A DNA stretch of 64,000 nt from Corbicula japonica (Eukaryota > Mollusca > Bivalvia > Venerida > Cyrenidae). A program made the translations under genes and the position numbers. The notes below the pieces were generated by a model. The model ran no database searches. It had not been told where the DNA came from and saw only the letters and a program-made list of their open reading frames with translations. This document shows, piece after piece, positions 1 through 13,700 of this stretch (its first letter is position 1; every line of letters begins with the position of its first letter). The DNA lies in the NCBI GenBank assembly GCA_038501625.1, contig JAZAYU010000011.1:9122849-9186848 (forward strand), in the 5' to 3' direction.

Positions 1-1555
1 CACCTGTAAAGTAACAAAATATAATTACAAGAGGGTCCATAGGCCCCTTGGTCGTTCACCTGTCAACAACTGCTCAATGGTTTCAAGAGTTGTGTGCATG
101 TTTGGTAAAATCAAGTCAAAATTAAAAAAAAAAATTAAGCTGCTATTGTGGAGAAAATGTAACTAGATGATGCTCTATACCAAATATCTAAGCTCTAGGC
201 CTTAAGGTTTCAGAGAAGAAGATTTTTAAAGATTTACTATATAACACTATGTAATAAAACTAGTGACCCCCGGGGCAGAGCCATTTTTGACCCCAGGATA
301 ATAATTTGAGCAATTTTTGTAGAGGACCACTGCATGATGACACATACCAAATACCAAGGTTCTAGGCCTTGTGGTTTTAGAGAAGAAGATTTTTTAAGTT
401 TTCCCTATATGTCTATGTAAAACAAGTGACCCCTGGGGCAGGGCCATTTTTGACCCCAGGGGGATAGTTTGAACAATTTTAATAGAGGACCACTAGATGA
501 TGCTGTATATCAAATATTAAGGCTCTAGGCCTTGTGGTTTTAAAGAAGAAGATTTTCATGTTTTTCCTACATAACTATATGTAAACCAAGAAGACCCTAG
601 GGCGTGGCTGATTTTGGCCCAGGGGACATAATTTAAACAAATTTAGTAGACATCCATTAGACAATGCTACTTACCAAATATCTAAGCTGTACACATTGTG
701 GTTTGTGAGAAGAAGATTTCCTATATAAGTCTTTGTAAAATGAAGTGACCCCTGGGCCGGGGTCAATTTTGACCCCAGGGAAATAATTCGAACAATCTTT
801 GTAGAGTTCGGCTAGAGGGTGCTAAATGCCAAATATCTAAGTTCTAGACCTTATGGTTTCAAACAAGAAGATTTTTAAAGTTTTTCCTATATAAGTCTAT
901 GTAAAATGAAGTGACCCCTGGGGCGGGGCCAATTTTGACCCCAGGGAAATAATATGAACAATCTTTGTAGAGTTCCACTAGAGGGTGCTAAATGCCAAAT
1001 ATCTAAGCTCTAGGCCTTGTGGCTTCAGACAAGAAGATTTTTAAAGTTTTTCCTATATAAGTCTTTGTAAAATGAAGTGACCCCTGGAGCGGGGCCAATT
1101 TTGACCCCGGGGAAATAATTTGAACAATCTTTGTAGAGTTCCACTAGAGGGTGCTAAATGCCAAATATCTAAGCTCTAGGCCTTGTGGTTTCAGACAAGA
1201 AGATTTTTAAAGTTTTTCCTATACAAGTCTATGTAAAATGAAGTGACCCCTGGGGCAGGGCCAATTTTAACCCCAGGGAAATAATTTGAACAATCTTTGT
1301 AGAGTTCCACTAGAGGGTGCTAAATGCCAAATATCTAAGCTCTAGGCCTTGTGGTTTCAGACAAGAAGATTCTTAAAGTTTTTCCTATATAAGTCTATGT
1401 AAAATGAAGTGACCCCTGGGGCGGGGCCAATTTTGACCCCAGGGAATTATTTGAACAATCTTTGTAGAGTTCCACTAGAGGGTGCTTAATGCCAAATATC
1501 TAAGCTCTAGGCCTTGTGGTTTCAGACAAGAAGATTTTTAAAGTTTTTCCTTTAG
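1..1555. repeat. Tandem array, 166-bp unit
   Basis: Head-to-tail repeats with a recurring GACCCC...GGGGTC inverted pair and a phrase reading CTCTAGGCCTTGTGG. The motif TGAAGTGACC falls at 741, 907, 1073, 1239 and 1405, an exact 166-bp period. Units before 700 are more diverged. The array starts before the window. It is followed at 1556-1765 by a unique tail with GGTTGCCATGGCAACC and a terminal GTCACTAAGTGACAGGTGAGCT, typical of mollusc pearl/helentron-type elements with tandem cores. Confidence 0.85.
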
Positions 1556-1765
1556 GTTGCCATGGCAACCAGTGTTCTGCATGGAATTGATTTCTTTGAA
1601 CAAATTTGGAAGAGCTTCATGCAAGGAACATCCGTGGCAAGTTTCATCAACTTTGGCCCAGGGGTTTAAGAGGAGATGTCGTTTACAGTAAAAGTTTACG
1701 GACGGATGCCGGACAAATTGTGATCACAAAATCTCACCTTGTCACTAAGTGACAGGTGAGCTAAA
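1556..1765. mobile_element. Terminal segment of tandem-core (pearl/helentron-like) element
   Basis: Non-repetitive tail directly after the 166-bp array. It contains two short palindromes (TTGCCATGGCAA near 1558 and GTCACTAAGTGAC at 1741) and a run resembling GACGGATGCCGGACA. Tandem core plus a structured right end is the known layout of bivalve pearl elements. Assignment is inferred from layout. Confidence 0.5.
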
Positions 1766-1771
1766 AATAGT

Positions 1772-2330
1772 CTGTAAACAGGAAGTAGATGAGCAAAGAG
1801 CATAAACTTGCTTTACACCAAATGGGACAATAGGATAAAGCAATATATGCAAAATATCAGGCTGCTGCATGTTATAGTTGCTTAGAAAAGTGCAATGAAA
1901 ATTGTGCATGTATGTCAACTATGTGTTAAAATCTAAGTATTCGGTAAACAGGAAGTAGAAGAGCAAGGAGCATAAAATCGCTTTACACCATATGGGACTA
2001 TAGGGTAAAGCAATATGCAAAATATCAGGCTGCTGCATTATATAATTGCTAAGAAAACTGTGACGGAAATTGTGCATGTATGTCAACTATGTGTAAAAGT
2101 CTAAGTAATCTGTAAACAGGAAGTAATTGAGCAAGGAGCATAAAATCGCTTAAAAAGCACTATGCAAAACATCAGGCTGCTGCATGTTGTAGTTGCTACG
2201 AATACTGCAACAGAAATTGTGTATGTTTGTCATCTACATGTATGTGTAAAAATCTAAGTATTCAGTAAACAGGACGTAGATGAGCAAGGAGCATAAAATA
2301 CAATAATACACTGGAATAAATACTTAAACT
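1772..2330. repeat. Tandem repeat, about 150-170 bp unit, 3-4 copies
   Basis: The phrase GTAAACAGGAAGTA recurs near 1773, 1944, 2111 and (with a substitution) 2264, each followed by GAGCAAGGAGCATAAA and ATCAGGCTGCTGCAT. Copies vary by small deletions. No coding potential is seen. Confidence 0.75.
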
Positions 2331-2639
2331 TACCCTTTAATTTCCACATGTGAGTTTTTCCATCGTTTTCTACACAACGGACAATTCAGAGCCTCTTTTT
2401 GACGCTTGCACTCTTCAAACCCTTAAAGTAATTAATGGTTTTCAATACATTATACCAAGTGACTGTACTAACCCTGCATTATGCAAATGTACATTTAATT
2501 GCAACATAAACAAGAAGCTGTGTTCGGAAAACACATATGCCCCCAGTAGCGAAGTTTGTCATGATACAAATTTATAATGACAGCACAGTGTTAAAACAGC
2601 AACTAAAATCACAAGTTAGTTCTAAATACATGTAATGGA

Positions 2640-4400
2640 AACAACTTTCTAGTGCATTATTAGAGGCATTATTGAAATTGAGAAAAATCCAACTTGCTGA
2701 AACAGGTTAACCATTGCTATAAGTATGAAATGGGGAGATAACACCAGAAATAAGGTAACCAGAGTTATGTAACTTGTCTGGGTCATGACCTGTGCACTGT
2801 TAAGTAAGTAAGAAAACATTCATGCTACTGTTCTTTGCAGAAATATCCAACTTGCAGAAACAGGTTAGCCATTTTTCTAAGTATAAAAAGGGTAGGTAAC
2901 CCTAAAAATAAGGTAGCATGAATTATATAACTTGTCCAGTCATGACCTGTGCACTATAAAAGAGTGTATACACTTTCATGCCAATTCTCTTTGTGGAAAT
3001 TGAGAAATACCCAAATTGCAAAACAGGTAAACCAGTTCTCTAAGTACAAAATGGGGAGATAATCCCAGAAAAAAGGTACCTAAAGTTATGTTTCTTGTAA
3101 GGGTCATGACCTGTGCATGGTTAAGTAAGTGTAAACTTTCATGGCAATGCTCTTTGTGAAAATACAGAAATATCCAACTTGCCAAAACAGGTTAACCACT
3201 TATCTCTAATTAGAAAATGGGGAGACAACCCCAGAATTAAGATAGCCAGAGGTATTTTACTTGTCTAGGTCATTACCTGTGCACTGTTAAGTAAGTGTGT
3301 AAACTTTCATGCTGAATTTCTGTGTAGAATTTGAAAAATATCCAACTTGCCGAAACAGGTTTTCCCCAAGTACAAAATGGGCAGATAAACCCAGAAATAA
3401 GATACCTAGAGTTAAATACCTTGTCAGGGTCATGACCTGTGTTCTGTTTAGTAAGTTTGTAAACTTTCATGCCAATGCTCTTTGTAGAAATTGAAAAACA
3501 TCCACTTGCCGAAACAGGTTAACCATTTATCTCCAAGTACAAAATTGGAAGATAATCCCAGAAAAAGGTAGCCAGAGTTAATTTACTTGTAAGGGTCATG
3601 ATCTGTGCACTGTAATTGTGTAAACTTTTATGCCAATTCTCTTTGTGGAAATTGAGTAATGTCCAACTTGTGGAAACACTTGAACCATTTTTCTAAGTAC
3701 AAAAAGGGGAGATAACCCCAGAAATAAGGTACCAAGAGTTATGTAACTTGTAAGGGTCATGACCTGCGAACTGTTAAGTAAGTGTGTAAACTTTCATGCC
3801 AATGCTCTTTGTAGAAATTGAAAAATATCCAACTTGCCGAAACAGGTTAACCATTTATCTCTAAGTACAAAATGGGGAGATAACCCCAGAAATAAGATAG
3901 CTAGAGTTATGTAACTTGTTAGAGTCATACCATTTGTACTGTATAGTAAGTTTGTAAACTTTCATGCTAATGCTTTTTGTAGAAATTGAAAAATATCCAA
4001 CTTGCCGAAACAGGTTAACCATTTATCTTCAAGTACAAAATGGGGAGATAATCCCAGAAAAAAAGGTAGCCAGAGTTAATTTACTTGTAAGGGTCATGAT
4101 CTGTGCACTGTTAAGTAAGTGTGTAAACTTTTATGCCAATTCTCTTTGTGGATATTGTGAAATATCCAACATGCCGAAACAGGTTAACCATTTTTCTAAG
4201 TACAAAAAGGGGAGATAACCCCAGAAATAAGGTACCCAGAGTTATGTTACTTGTCAGGTCATTACCTGTGAACTGTTAAGTAAGTGTGTAAACTTTCAAG
4301 CCAATGCTCTTTGTAGAAATTGAGAAATAACGAACTTGCCGAAAAATGTTAACCGGACGGACAGAAGGACGGACGGATGGTTCAATCACTAGATGCTGGG
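2640..4400. mobile_element. Tandem-core element, about 160-bp unit, with GACGG-rich end
   Basis: About ten diverged units built around GGTCATGACCTGTGCACTG, AACTTTCATGCCAATGCTC, CCAACTTGCCGAAACAGG and ATGGGGAGATAACCCCAG. The array ends at about 4350 in CCGGACGGACAGAAGGACGG and GGGGGCATAAAA, a signature of bivalve pearl/helentron-like elements. The open frames here (for example 3964-4218) are repeat translations. Confidence 0.75.
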
Positions 4401-4630
4401 GGCATAAAAAGTGTCTAATTCAGCTGGCCATCATTTTATCATAGAAAAGTACTGTGACTGACACAATGGTTTTATAAACAGTACATTGTACATTACACAA
4501 AATATGTCACAATGGTTATTTATAAAGTGTAAAGACAGTGTTGACTACAGTGATGTACTTAAAACCATCAAACATAGTAATGTTAATTACAGTGACCTAA
4601 AGATCTTGATATTGTAGTTGATGTACTCAC

Positions 4631-4749
4631 AGACAGTAATACAATGATGATGTAGACGGTTGTGGCAGCCGCTACACTTGAGCAGACTTTCTCCTTCCAA
4701 CATCTCCAGCAGACATATTGGACAGGTTTCATCCTCCTCTCTCACACTT
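4631..4749 (-). CDS. MAP3K1: MAP3K1 coding exon 9, RING finger first half
   Basis: 119 bp with acceptor TTACAG and donor GTGAGT. It encodes [20 protein letters not shown] followed by [16 protein letters not shown], the first zinc-ligand set of a RING finger, close to the CPICLLGML...NKLHHHC block of MAP3K1. It ends one base into a codon; the family has Trp there, so the next exon should start GG. That exon and everything after it are left of the window or hidden in the 1-4600 repeats, where I see none. Confidence 0.9.
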
Positions 4750-7700
4750 CTGTAACATACCAATGTCTCATTGCTTTTATAAGCCCACTTAGTAATTATT
4801 ATGCAATCTAGATCACACCTTATCTTATAAACCCAAGCTTATTCCAAGCTTTATTTAACAGTAGCCCTGGGATACTTTATTTTTACAGATAAACCAGAGA
4901 GTGGATCCCTCATCAAAATGTCAATAGTATCAACTCGACTCACGAAGACTCCAAACAACTGATAATGATAACTGACCCCTTAGAGAACACTGTTGATCGT
5001 GGTCTAATGCTCCCAATCACTTATTCAACCTTACCTTTGTCAGCTGATGTTTTACATTATACAATATACATAAGCAATGACATCATTTAACCATCATTTT
5101 GGGGCAAACAGTGAAGATAAAGATCAGCTGGCATAGATCAAGATCAGCTGGCACATCAGTGCCCTCTGATCAGGATCAATTATGTTTGCTTTTTGATTAA
5201 TTTGGTTATTTCTGACCTCTTAGAGAACACTGTTGATCGTGGTCTAATGCCACAAATGTTCCAGCGGGCATAACGTTTTCAAGTCTAACATAATAGTTGT
5301 TCAAAAGTACCATCATCTTATGACAAACAATACATTTCAACCATCCTGTAAAAACATTGTAATAGTTAAAAATAATTTATTTCTTCACACATTTATCTAA
5401 TGCAAAAAATCTTGTTTACTAACAGATGCGAACTTACACTGATTAACACAGATGTGCTAACATGCCTCGTGTATCATAGGATTGACGTATAGTAAGTTCT
5501 TATATAAACATCTACTCATATTTTGTTACGAGCTAGCTTATCAAGCTTTCATTTAATCCTGTTCTCTACAGATTCCACTTATATTTCATATGTGACAAGT
5601 GTAGATCCAGATCAGCCTGCGCATCAATGCAGTCACACATCCATAACTTTTTTCAGGATCTACATTCTACATTGTTCACTGTTTAATTAACCCTTTCCTG
5701 TACAGACACACCTTTATTGCTAGGGCGAACAGTTTAGATCCAGATCAGCCGGCACATCTGTGCCATCTGATCAGGATCTAAACTGATCGCTTTTTGATTC
5801 ATTAGGTTATTTCTGACCAAAATGCGACCAGTGCAGATCCTGATCAGACGGCACGGATGTGCCAGCTGATCTGGATCTACACTGGTCGCACACGAGTAAA
5901 AATGCGTATACCGTATAGCGGGTAATTTCTGCGGGTGCCAAATTTCTGCGTTTCTGCGGTCTTTGGATGAAATCGCAGAAATATGTCCAGCAGAAAAAAA
6001 AAACAGCAGAAATTTAAATCGCAAAATATTATCTCATTGTTATCATATAGGCATAGTATAAACGCGACATTTGCTCAAACATTTCTCAAACATTCAAATC
6101 AGTTGAATAGTTGTTTGAGAGTTGTTATTCATCGGATAGATAATATCTTTTTGTTATTTTTTGATAAAATAAATTGAGTAACAGGTATTACCCATGAATA
6201 AAATATCTGTGAAAAACAAATAGTATGTGTACATATATCACAGTCGTGTTATTCTTACGACACCTTACCTAATATGACCTGAAACGCAGAAATTTATCCT
6301 TCATGGGAACCGAAAACGCAGAAATAAAAAACGCAGAAATTTTTGCATCCATTTAAGGGTAAAACGCAGAAATTTATGACCGCAGAAATAACCCACTATA
6401 CGGTATATCCAGGAAAGGGTTAATCAAGTCATTCTTGATAAAGAGGTGAACAGTGTAGATCCTGATGAGACATCACCGATGTGCCTGCTGACCAGGATCT
6501 ACACTGTTTGCACACCTCATAAAACATGTATATATGCAGTAAATGGTTAAGGATGCAATGTGTAGAAATGCTAGTTAACCCTTTCCTATATATACACGCA
6601 TTTTTTCGCATGTGCGACCAGTGTAGATCCAGATCAGCCGGCACATCCGTGCCGTCTGATCAGGATCTGCACTGGTCGCATTTTGGTCAGAAATAACTTA
6701 AATCAAAAAGCTGATCTGGATCTAAACTGTTTGCCCTTGGAATAAATGAGTATCTTTGGAGGAAAGGGTTAGTATAATGTCAAAATATACCAATAAGCAG
6801 ACTCACATTGTTTCAATGAGGATTTACCCACTCACTCAGCTTTATTTGGTTTTTCTAGAGGAAAACATTTGTATTGGAAAATGTCATATACACAAAAATT
6901 GATTAATATCTGATGTTGTGGCTTTTCTATTGTTTACTTTCATATTTGAGTGTTTTTTAGGTATTTTGCCAATAAATAATGCCTTACCCAGCATCACTTT
7001 CTGAAGGTGCAACAGCCTCTTCTGGGGATGGGACTCTAGATGTACATGGGGACGGCTTGATATTTCTTCGTTGTTTCTTGGCATCTATTTTTAATGACCT
7101 CTTGTCATGGTACACTCGAAACAAATTCTCAACCTGTATAGTCAATATTGAACAAAAGTTAATGATAAACATGATACATGTAACAAAATATTGTTCAATG
7201 ACTGGGTAAAACAGTTGGATATCTTCTGATAGTGATTTACTGAAGTTCAGTAGCAATATACCAAACTGATTTCTATAAATCCCTTAACCCTTTCCTGTAT
7301 AGATACACCTTTATTGCTAGGACGAACAGTTTAGTTCCAGATCAGCTAGCACATCAGTGCCATCTAATCAGGATCTAAACTGTTTGCTATTTGATTCATT
7401 AGGTTATTTCTGACCAAAATGCAACCAGTGCAGATCCTGATCAGACGGCACGGATGTGCCGGCTGATCTGGATCTACACTGGTAGCACATGCGTAAAAAT
7501 ATGTATATATTATAAGGAAAGGGTTAAAATGTAAAAAAACTGAAATCTGGCCAAATAATGTTACACAACTAAAGGTTTACAAATTCTTTTCTTACTTTTG
7601 TGTGAACAATCAAGATCACAGCACTTATTGCCAGGGTTTTATTCCTGTACTGTCTGATCAGGATCTAACTATTTGATATTCTGTCAATTAATTTTTGCAC

Positions 7701-10700
7701 AACATCCCTAAGAAAACTGTAACTGACAAGGTTTAAAGACCAGCTGTATTGCACTGGTTGAGAGGGTGAACCCTTTACTGCATGATATCTTATGTGAGAC
7801 TAGTGTAGATCTCTTATCATTCTGCACATCAAGATCTACACTGTTCAAATTCCATTCATCAGATAATATCTGACCGTCCAGCAAACAGGGTATATCTTGA
7901 TTAGGCTCTACAGATGTGCAGTCAATCTACACTCGTCACATTATTTCCATGGAGGAAAGTGCAAAGACTTTAGACAGTTACACGGTACATGTATATGAGT
8001 CATTGTTGTATACTGTACAGCGGATTAATTTCACGGGGTTAAATTTTCACGTTTTTTTTCGAAATCCGGGTCATTCGCGGGGTCTTAAATTCGCACTTCG
8101 TCCTTCCAAGATACATTCTACCCAAACACCGTTTACCATGAGATTCACTGCCTGTGCCGTGTGATTTACTTGCTGTGATATTTGCACATATATAACCTAA
8201 TGCGGTATTGATCAATTCGAAAAAGTCCCGTTAAGTCCTAATTCACTTATTTACCATAACGATCTTAATATTAACACTTTTGTGACTTTGAATTAATATG
8301 TGATATGTAATCACTATGAGTGAAACCTGTCCTATCCAAAGAGAATTGTAATAGTTTTTACTCGCTGTGAATAAATGTCAAACGTGTACTACATACTCCA
8401 CAGTTGTGTATGTATTCCTTAAAGCAGGATGTTAAACTGGTTGAAATTCGGAAAAGTGACAGCTAAAGCCCCACCGTCTATACTTCTACCAGATCCTCGG
8501 GAATGTGAAACAAATGATGAGGCGTGCGGTACATCATCTGCGAACACATCTGTTAATGAAGTGTTATCTCCAACACCATCTAAAAGGAAACGCGAGAGCT
8601 ACAGACGCTACTCACCAGAACAAAGAGCGAAAATGGCTCGTTACTGTATTGACAATGGGCCAGCAAAAGCTGCACGGCATTTCTCTAAAGAGCTTGGTTG
8701 CAGTATAAATGAGAGTACTATACGCAGTATTAAAGCTTCTTACTTAAAAGAGAAGACACCAGAAAAATCTAAGCTGCCAGCTTTAGCCCGCTCGCCACGC
8801 GGTCGACCACTGAAAATTGGAATGTATGACGACTTGGTCAAAACCTACATCCGTGAACTTCGAAAGAAAGGTTCACCTGTGAACTCCGCTGTCAAAGAAA
8901 CACTAAGATTAAATTGGTTTTTACATCACCAAGTTGAAATATAATCGCAGGGTCTTAAATTCGCGGTCAAACAAAAACCGCGAAAATAGCGAAAATAAAA
9001 CCCCAGCGAATATTTCCCGCCGTACAGTACTCTGTGTGTTTCTACTTAATGTTAATTGTAAACTGTGTTACCTCATAATTCTTTAGTTGCCTGCTCCAAA
9101 GACAGCCGTCACTTTCACTGACTTGGAACACTCTCAGCATCACGAACAGTACGTGCACACAGTGAGGACCCTTACCACAGCTACATGTCTACAAAGTACA
9201 ATGACAAACATCCTTCAAGACACCAACATGACTAGACCTTGATAGATTGCAGCTATATGTTTACACATGACTAAAAGAAAATCAAGAGCTTTCATTCATA
9301 AAAAATACAATTTCGAATTTTGAAGAAGAAACATTAAGAAATAGTGAAGTCATAGCCGATGTTAAAGGATGGACAAAATGATATCCATGCATCACATTTC
9401 TTTAAAGCCGAGAAAAAGAGTACAGCCTTTGTCATACAAAGCAGAGCTTAACCAAAGGAGTTAAATCTTTTCCTTTATTATCCAAACTATAACAAGCTGC
9501 ACACCAACACTGTGATTCACTCCAAAGATGAATAAATCAAGGAAGCTTTATATACTTAAATCAAATTTCTAGGTCTGAATCCTGAAATAAAACTTATAAA
9601 ATCCAATTTCATGAAAATTAAAATGCTCTGTAAATATCTTAAAGCTTACAACATTTTTCAAGAAATATTAAACATGTGTATGATGTAGCTGGACTGTAAA
9701 CAATATCAGTAATGAGAAGAACACACATTTAACATGATGAAATATTACATTTGTCATTCAGTGATTCATGTCTACGACATAACACTAATATGCTAATTAT
9801 CACAATTGGTGATACAGCATTTTTTTCTACTTTTTCAAAGTGAGTCTAGGCTTGCCAGTTCTTACTGTTATTAACACCTCATGCTTTTTTACTTTTCCTT
9901 GGTATTTGCCAAGGCCATGTAGTACATATTATTTATTACTTAACCTTTACTCCACGTAACCAGAGTAGATCCAGATCAGACAGCCATCTCTGATCAGGAT
10001 CTGAATTGTTTGTTTTTTTGGTCAGAAATAACGTAATGAGTCAAAAAGCGACGGTGTTAAATTTGATCATTAAGTTTGTCTCCAATTCTTATCTCTCAAA
10101 GAAAACAATAATTATTGTTTATAAATAGCAAAACTTCTGATTGAAAGACAATTTGAATTTTTTATTCTTTTAGGCAATTTTTGAGCCTTAATGAACCTAA
10201 CCTTTAAAAAAAGTTTCAAAACTTAAATATTTTTAGCCAACATTATGTCTTCATGAACCTGCTCGTTTCGTATGAATACTTTTATTTTCAGAACTGGTTA
10301 ATGACAAGGTACCAAAGAATTAAATTGTATTGTACTTTTCCTTTAGTATAGTTGTTAACTTTGTGGGGGCATAACAAAATATAAAATTTTGTGATCTACA
10401 AATATGATTGGATGAAACACTATTCAGTTATATTTTGATCAGTTTCAAGACTGACTTCTCTTTACAAAGCTTAACTTCAAAACTATCATTCAGCTGACAA
10501 AGCAAAACATGGAAAGCAGCAAAAGTTGATAATCAACACTTTATCACATTTAAAGCAAAGGCACAAAAAAGTTGAGACTGCAATATATTCTTTAGCCATC
10601 CTAAGGTGAACATTGCAGAGCTCTTTTTTTTCAATCCAGTAATGTTCTGGATGTCATTTAAATTAAGTTATAGAAGGTTTTGTTTCACCCAATTTGTATA

Positions 10701-13700
10701 ATAAACGAAGAAGAAACTAGAATGTGTCCTCGGACACTGATACCCCCACTGTTTCAACAATACTTGTAATAACAAAGGGCCATAACTCTGGTAAAATGGC
10801 CACAGGAAAAAATCCTTTCATCTACACATCCTGCTTGATCAATTGTGCAAGACTGAAAGAAATTTGCCTGAAAATTTATGAGATTTGGAGGACGTAAGTA
10901 CAGACGAGTGCAACTCTATATGCCTCCCACTTTGTGGGGGCATAACAAAACTAAAGGTTATCAACTCTGATCTCATTTTAAATATGCACAAACATTCAAA
11001 TTCAGAAAGTGTAGCTTCTTAACTAAGTGTTGTTTAGGTCTGCATTGATCAAATCAAATACATGTCCTTTTTCAGTCCGGCTAGCAATGAGTTTCAAGGA
11101 AGGGAGCAAACCCTTGCAGCCTTATATCACATTTTGATGTAGTTGTTTCCCTTGCAAAGGTACATTAACACTTAAACTATATGAAATATGGCTGATATCC
11201 CAAACGTGCCATTTGATCAGGATCTGCAATGTTTGCAGTTATTTCTTACCAAGACGCACCAGTGAAGATCTAGAACAGACAGCCCAGCTGTGCAGACTGA
11301 GACTCCACTTGGTAATATTTGTCAGATATTTTATATGTGGCTGACTTTTCTGTGTTTACATTTATGCTGTGTGGGTTGTATAGTTCATTGTAAATATTCA
11401 ATTTTAATTTCTAGAATAATTTTAAAGTTTAGTTTTTACCAATTCTCAGAATTGATCATATTTGTTGATTATTTAGCCAATGATCTGCGGCATCCAACAG
11501 AGGACCAGCAAAGGTAAGAAATGCCAAAGTTATAGCCAACATCAAGTTTTTGTGACAGAAGGACTGACGGACATAGTGATCACTATGTATCAAGTTTTCT
11601 TCGAAAGTGTGACACAAAAAATGTGTAAATAAACAAACATGCATTGCTCACCTGTGGACCAATAATGACTTTGAACTTGTGCTCAGGTGAGTCGCCTACA
11701 ATGAGGAAAGAGTTAGGTCCCATCTGTTGGAGCAGGTAGAGACGGGCTCGTCGCACACGCTCTACTTGTTTTCTTGTTGCTGGGTCATTTGGGTCAAGAA
11801 CTTTGTCAGATGGAGTTCGTCTTACTCCATTAATGTTCTTGAACTACAAACAAAACAAATGACAGGAAATTGTCACAAAACCAGGTTTTAACTTTCCAGA
11901 CTGTTGGTTGAGCGCAAATGTGTTTTTGAAGTCAGTAGATATACATAATGTGAAAAAGAAACAAAGGTAATAAATCACAAAGCTCCAACAATATGCACGA
12001 GGGCACTTGATGATAACAGTTCTGTGAGAGTTTGGTTTAAATATCTTGAGAAATGTAGGAGGAAGTGGGCACGTGACAGTTTTCTTCTATATATAGATAA
12101 AGGACCATAATTGAGGCCAAAACTATTTTAATAAAAAAAGAAAAAAAATGCTGTGTGGGGTTTGAACCACTGTTCTAATGAGAAATTTTGTCATCTTACT
12201 GTAACAGAATACTCCAAAGTATACAGGACTAGTAATTTATTCTAAAAATAGACAGTTATAATAGAGATTATTCACTCCTTTTATCAACCTCCATGCAGTG
12301 ATTTGCTTCGTTTCCCTACACTGAAACTGTAAGGGGAAGTAACTGCTGCGAGGAGTTTGCCCTTTCATAATAACAGAGTATTCTCCCTTTTATTTATACT
12401 TAAAATAAGGAGACACAAAATTGCTAACAAATGGATGGACAGAGGACCAGGGGCATAACATCATATATTGAAAATACTTTAGTTCACAATTAAAGTTCTG
12501 TGAAAGTTTGGTTGAAATCCCTTGAGAAATGTAGGAGTTGCACACAGAAGAGTATTTCTCCATATATTACATTATGTGGAAAAAAAACAAAGGCTTTTTG
12601 ATTTATTAGGTTATTTCTGACCAAAATTCGACCAATGAAGATCTACACTGGTCGCACATGCGTAAAAATGCGTATATATGGAGTAAAGGGTTAAGTTAGG
12701 TAGATAAAAGAAAGCCAAAAACATTCAAACTAGAAGATATATTTTTCAATGGGCAGGTCTTGTTATTGCATAGATATGGATGAAAAATCATTATTGATAT
12801 ATTTCAGATAAGAGTGGGGAGACATAAATACCACTGTATTACATTGATTAATATAAATTTCTTACAGAATTCGCTGGGGATATTCTCCTTCCTTTTGGGG
12901 TATTCTCATTCACAACCTGCTGAGTAAAGGCATTGTCTGATGAGCCACTTCTAAACGACCGTTTTCTGCCAATACCTGACGGCGACTGAAAACAACCAAA
13001 CAGCAAATTATACTCTGATCAAAATGTACCTGCAAAATTAAGATGGCATCAATCTACATCTACAACAAGCCCACCAATTATACAGACAACTACAAATAAA
13101 TACCTTGTTGACTCTTTGCACACCTTGGGATATGGCTGTGTGTGACATTTTGGTTATTTGATTTATTTTTGGTGATTTGTGACCAAGAGGCAAATAGTGT
13201 AGATCCTGATCTGATGATGTGTCATCTGATCTGGATTAACATTGTTTGCACATAAAACACGCCATATAGAGTAAAGTGTTAATGATGTATTACAGAGCTG
13301 TATACCATACATTAATATCTAAACTGCCATGCCTTAACCCTTTCCTGGATATATACGCATTTTCACGCATGTGCGACCAGTGTAGATCCAGATCAGCCGG
13401 CACATCCGTGCCGTCTGATCAGGATCTGCACTGGTCGCATTTTGGTCAGAAATAACCTAATGAATCAATAAGCGAACAGTTTAGATCCAGATCAGACGGC
13501 ACGGATGTGCCGGCTGATCTGGATCTAAACTGTTCGCCCTAGCAATAAAGGTGTATCTGTACAGGAAAGGGTTAAAAATATGGTGGAAATTTTATTGCGA
13601 GTAATTCAGGGGAGAAAATTAGGTCTTGAGATTTTCCAAGAATGTTGTTTCCTCACAACAGTTCTTGCAAATCTGGGAATGTACCAAATACTGTTTTACA

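Noticed and set aside
2350..2577. 75-codon Cys-containing frame between tandem arrays
   Set aside because: Short, no signal peptide or family pattern, no splice context; treated as chance.
5734..6024. Frames containing [19 protein letters not shown], repeated at many places
   Set aside because: This is the translated hairpin repeat in one frame; it recurs wherever the palindrome occurs and is not a gene.
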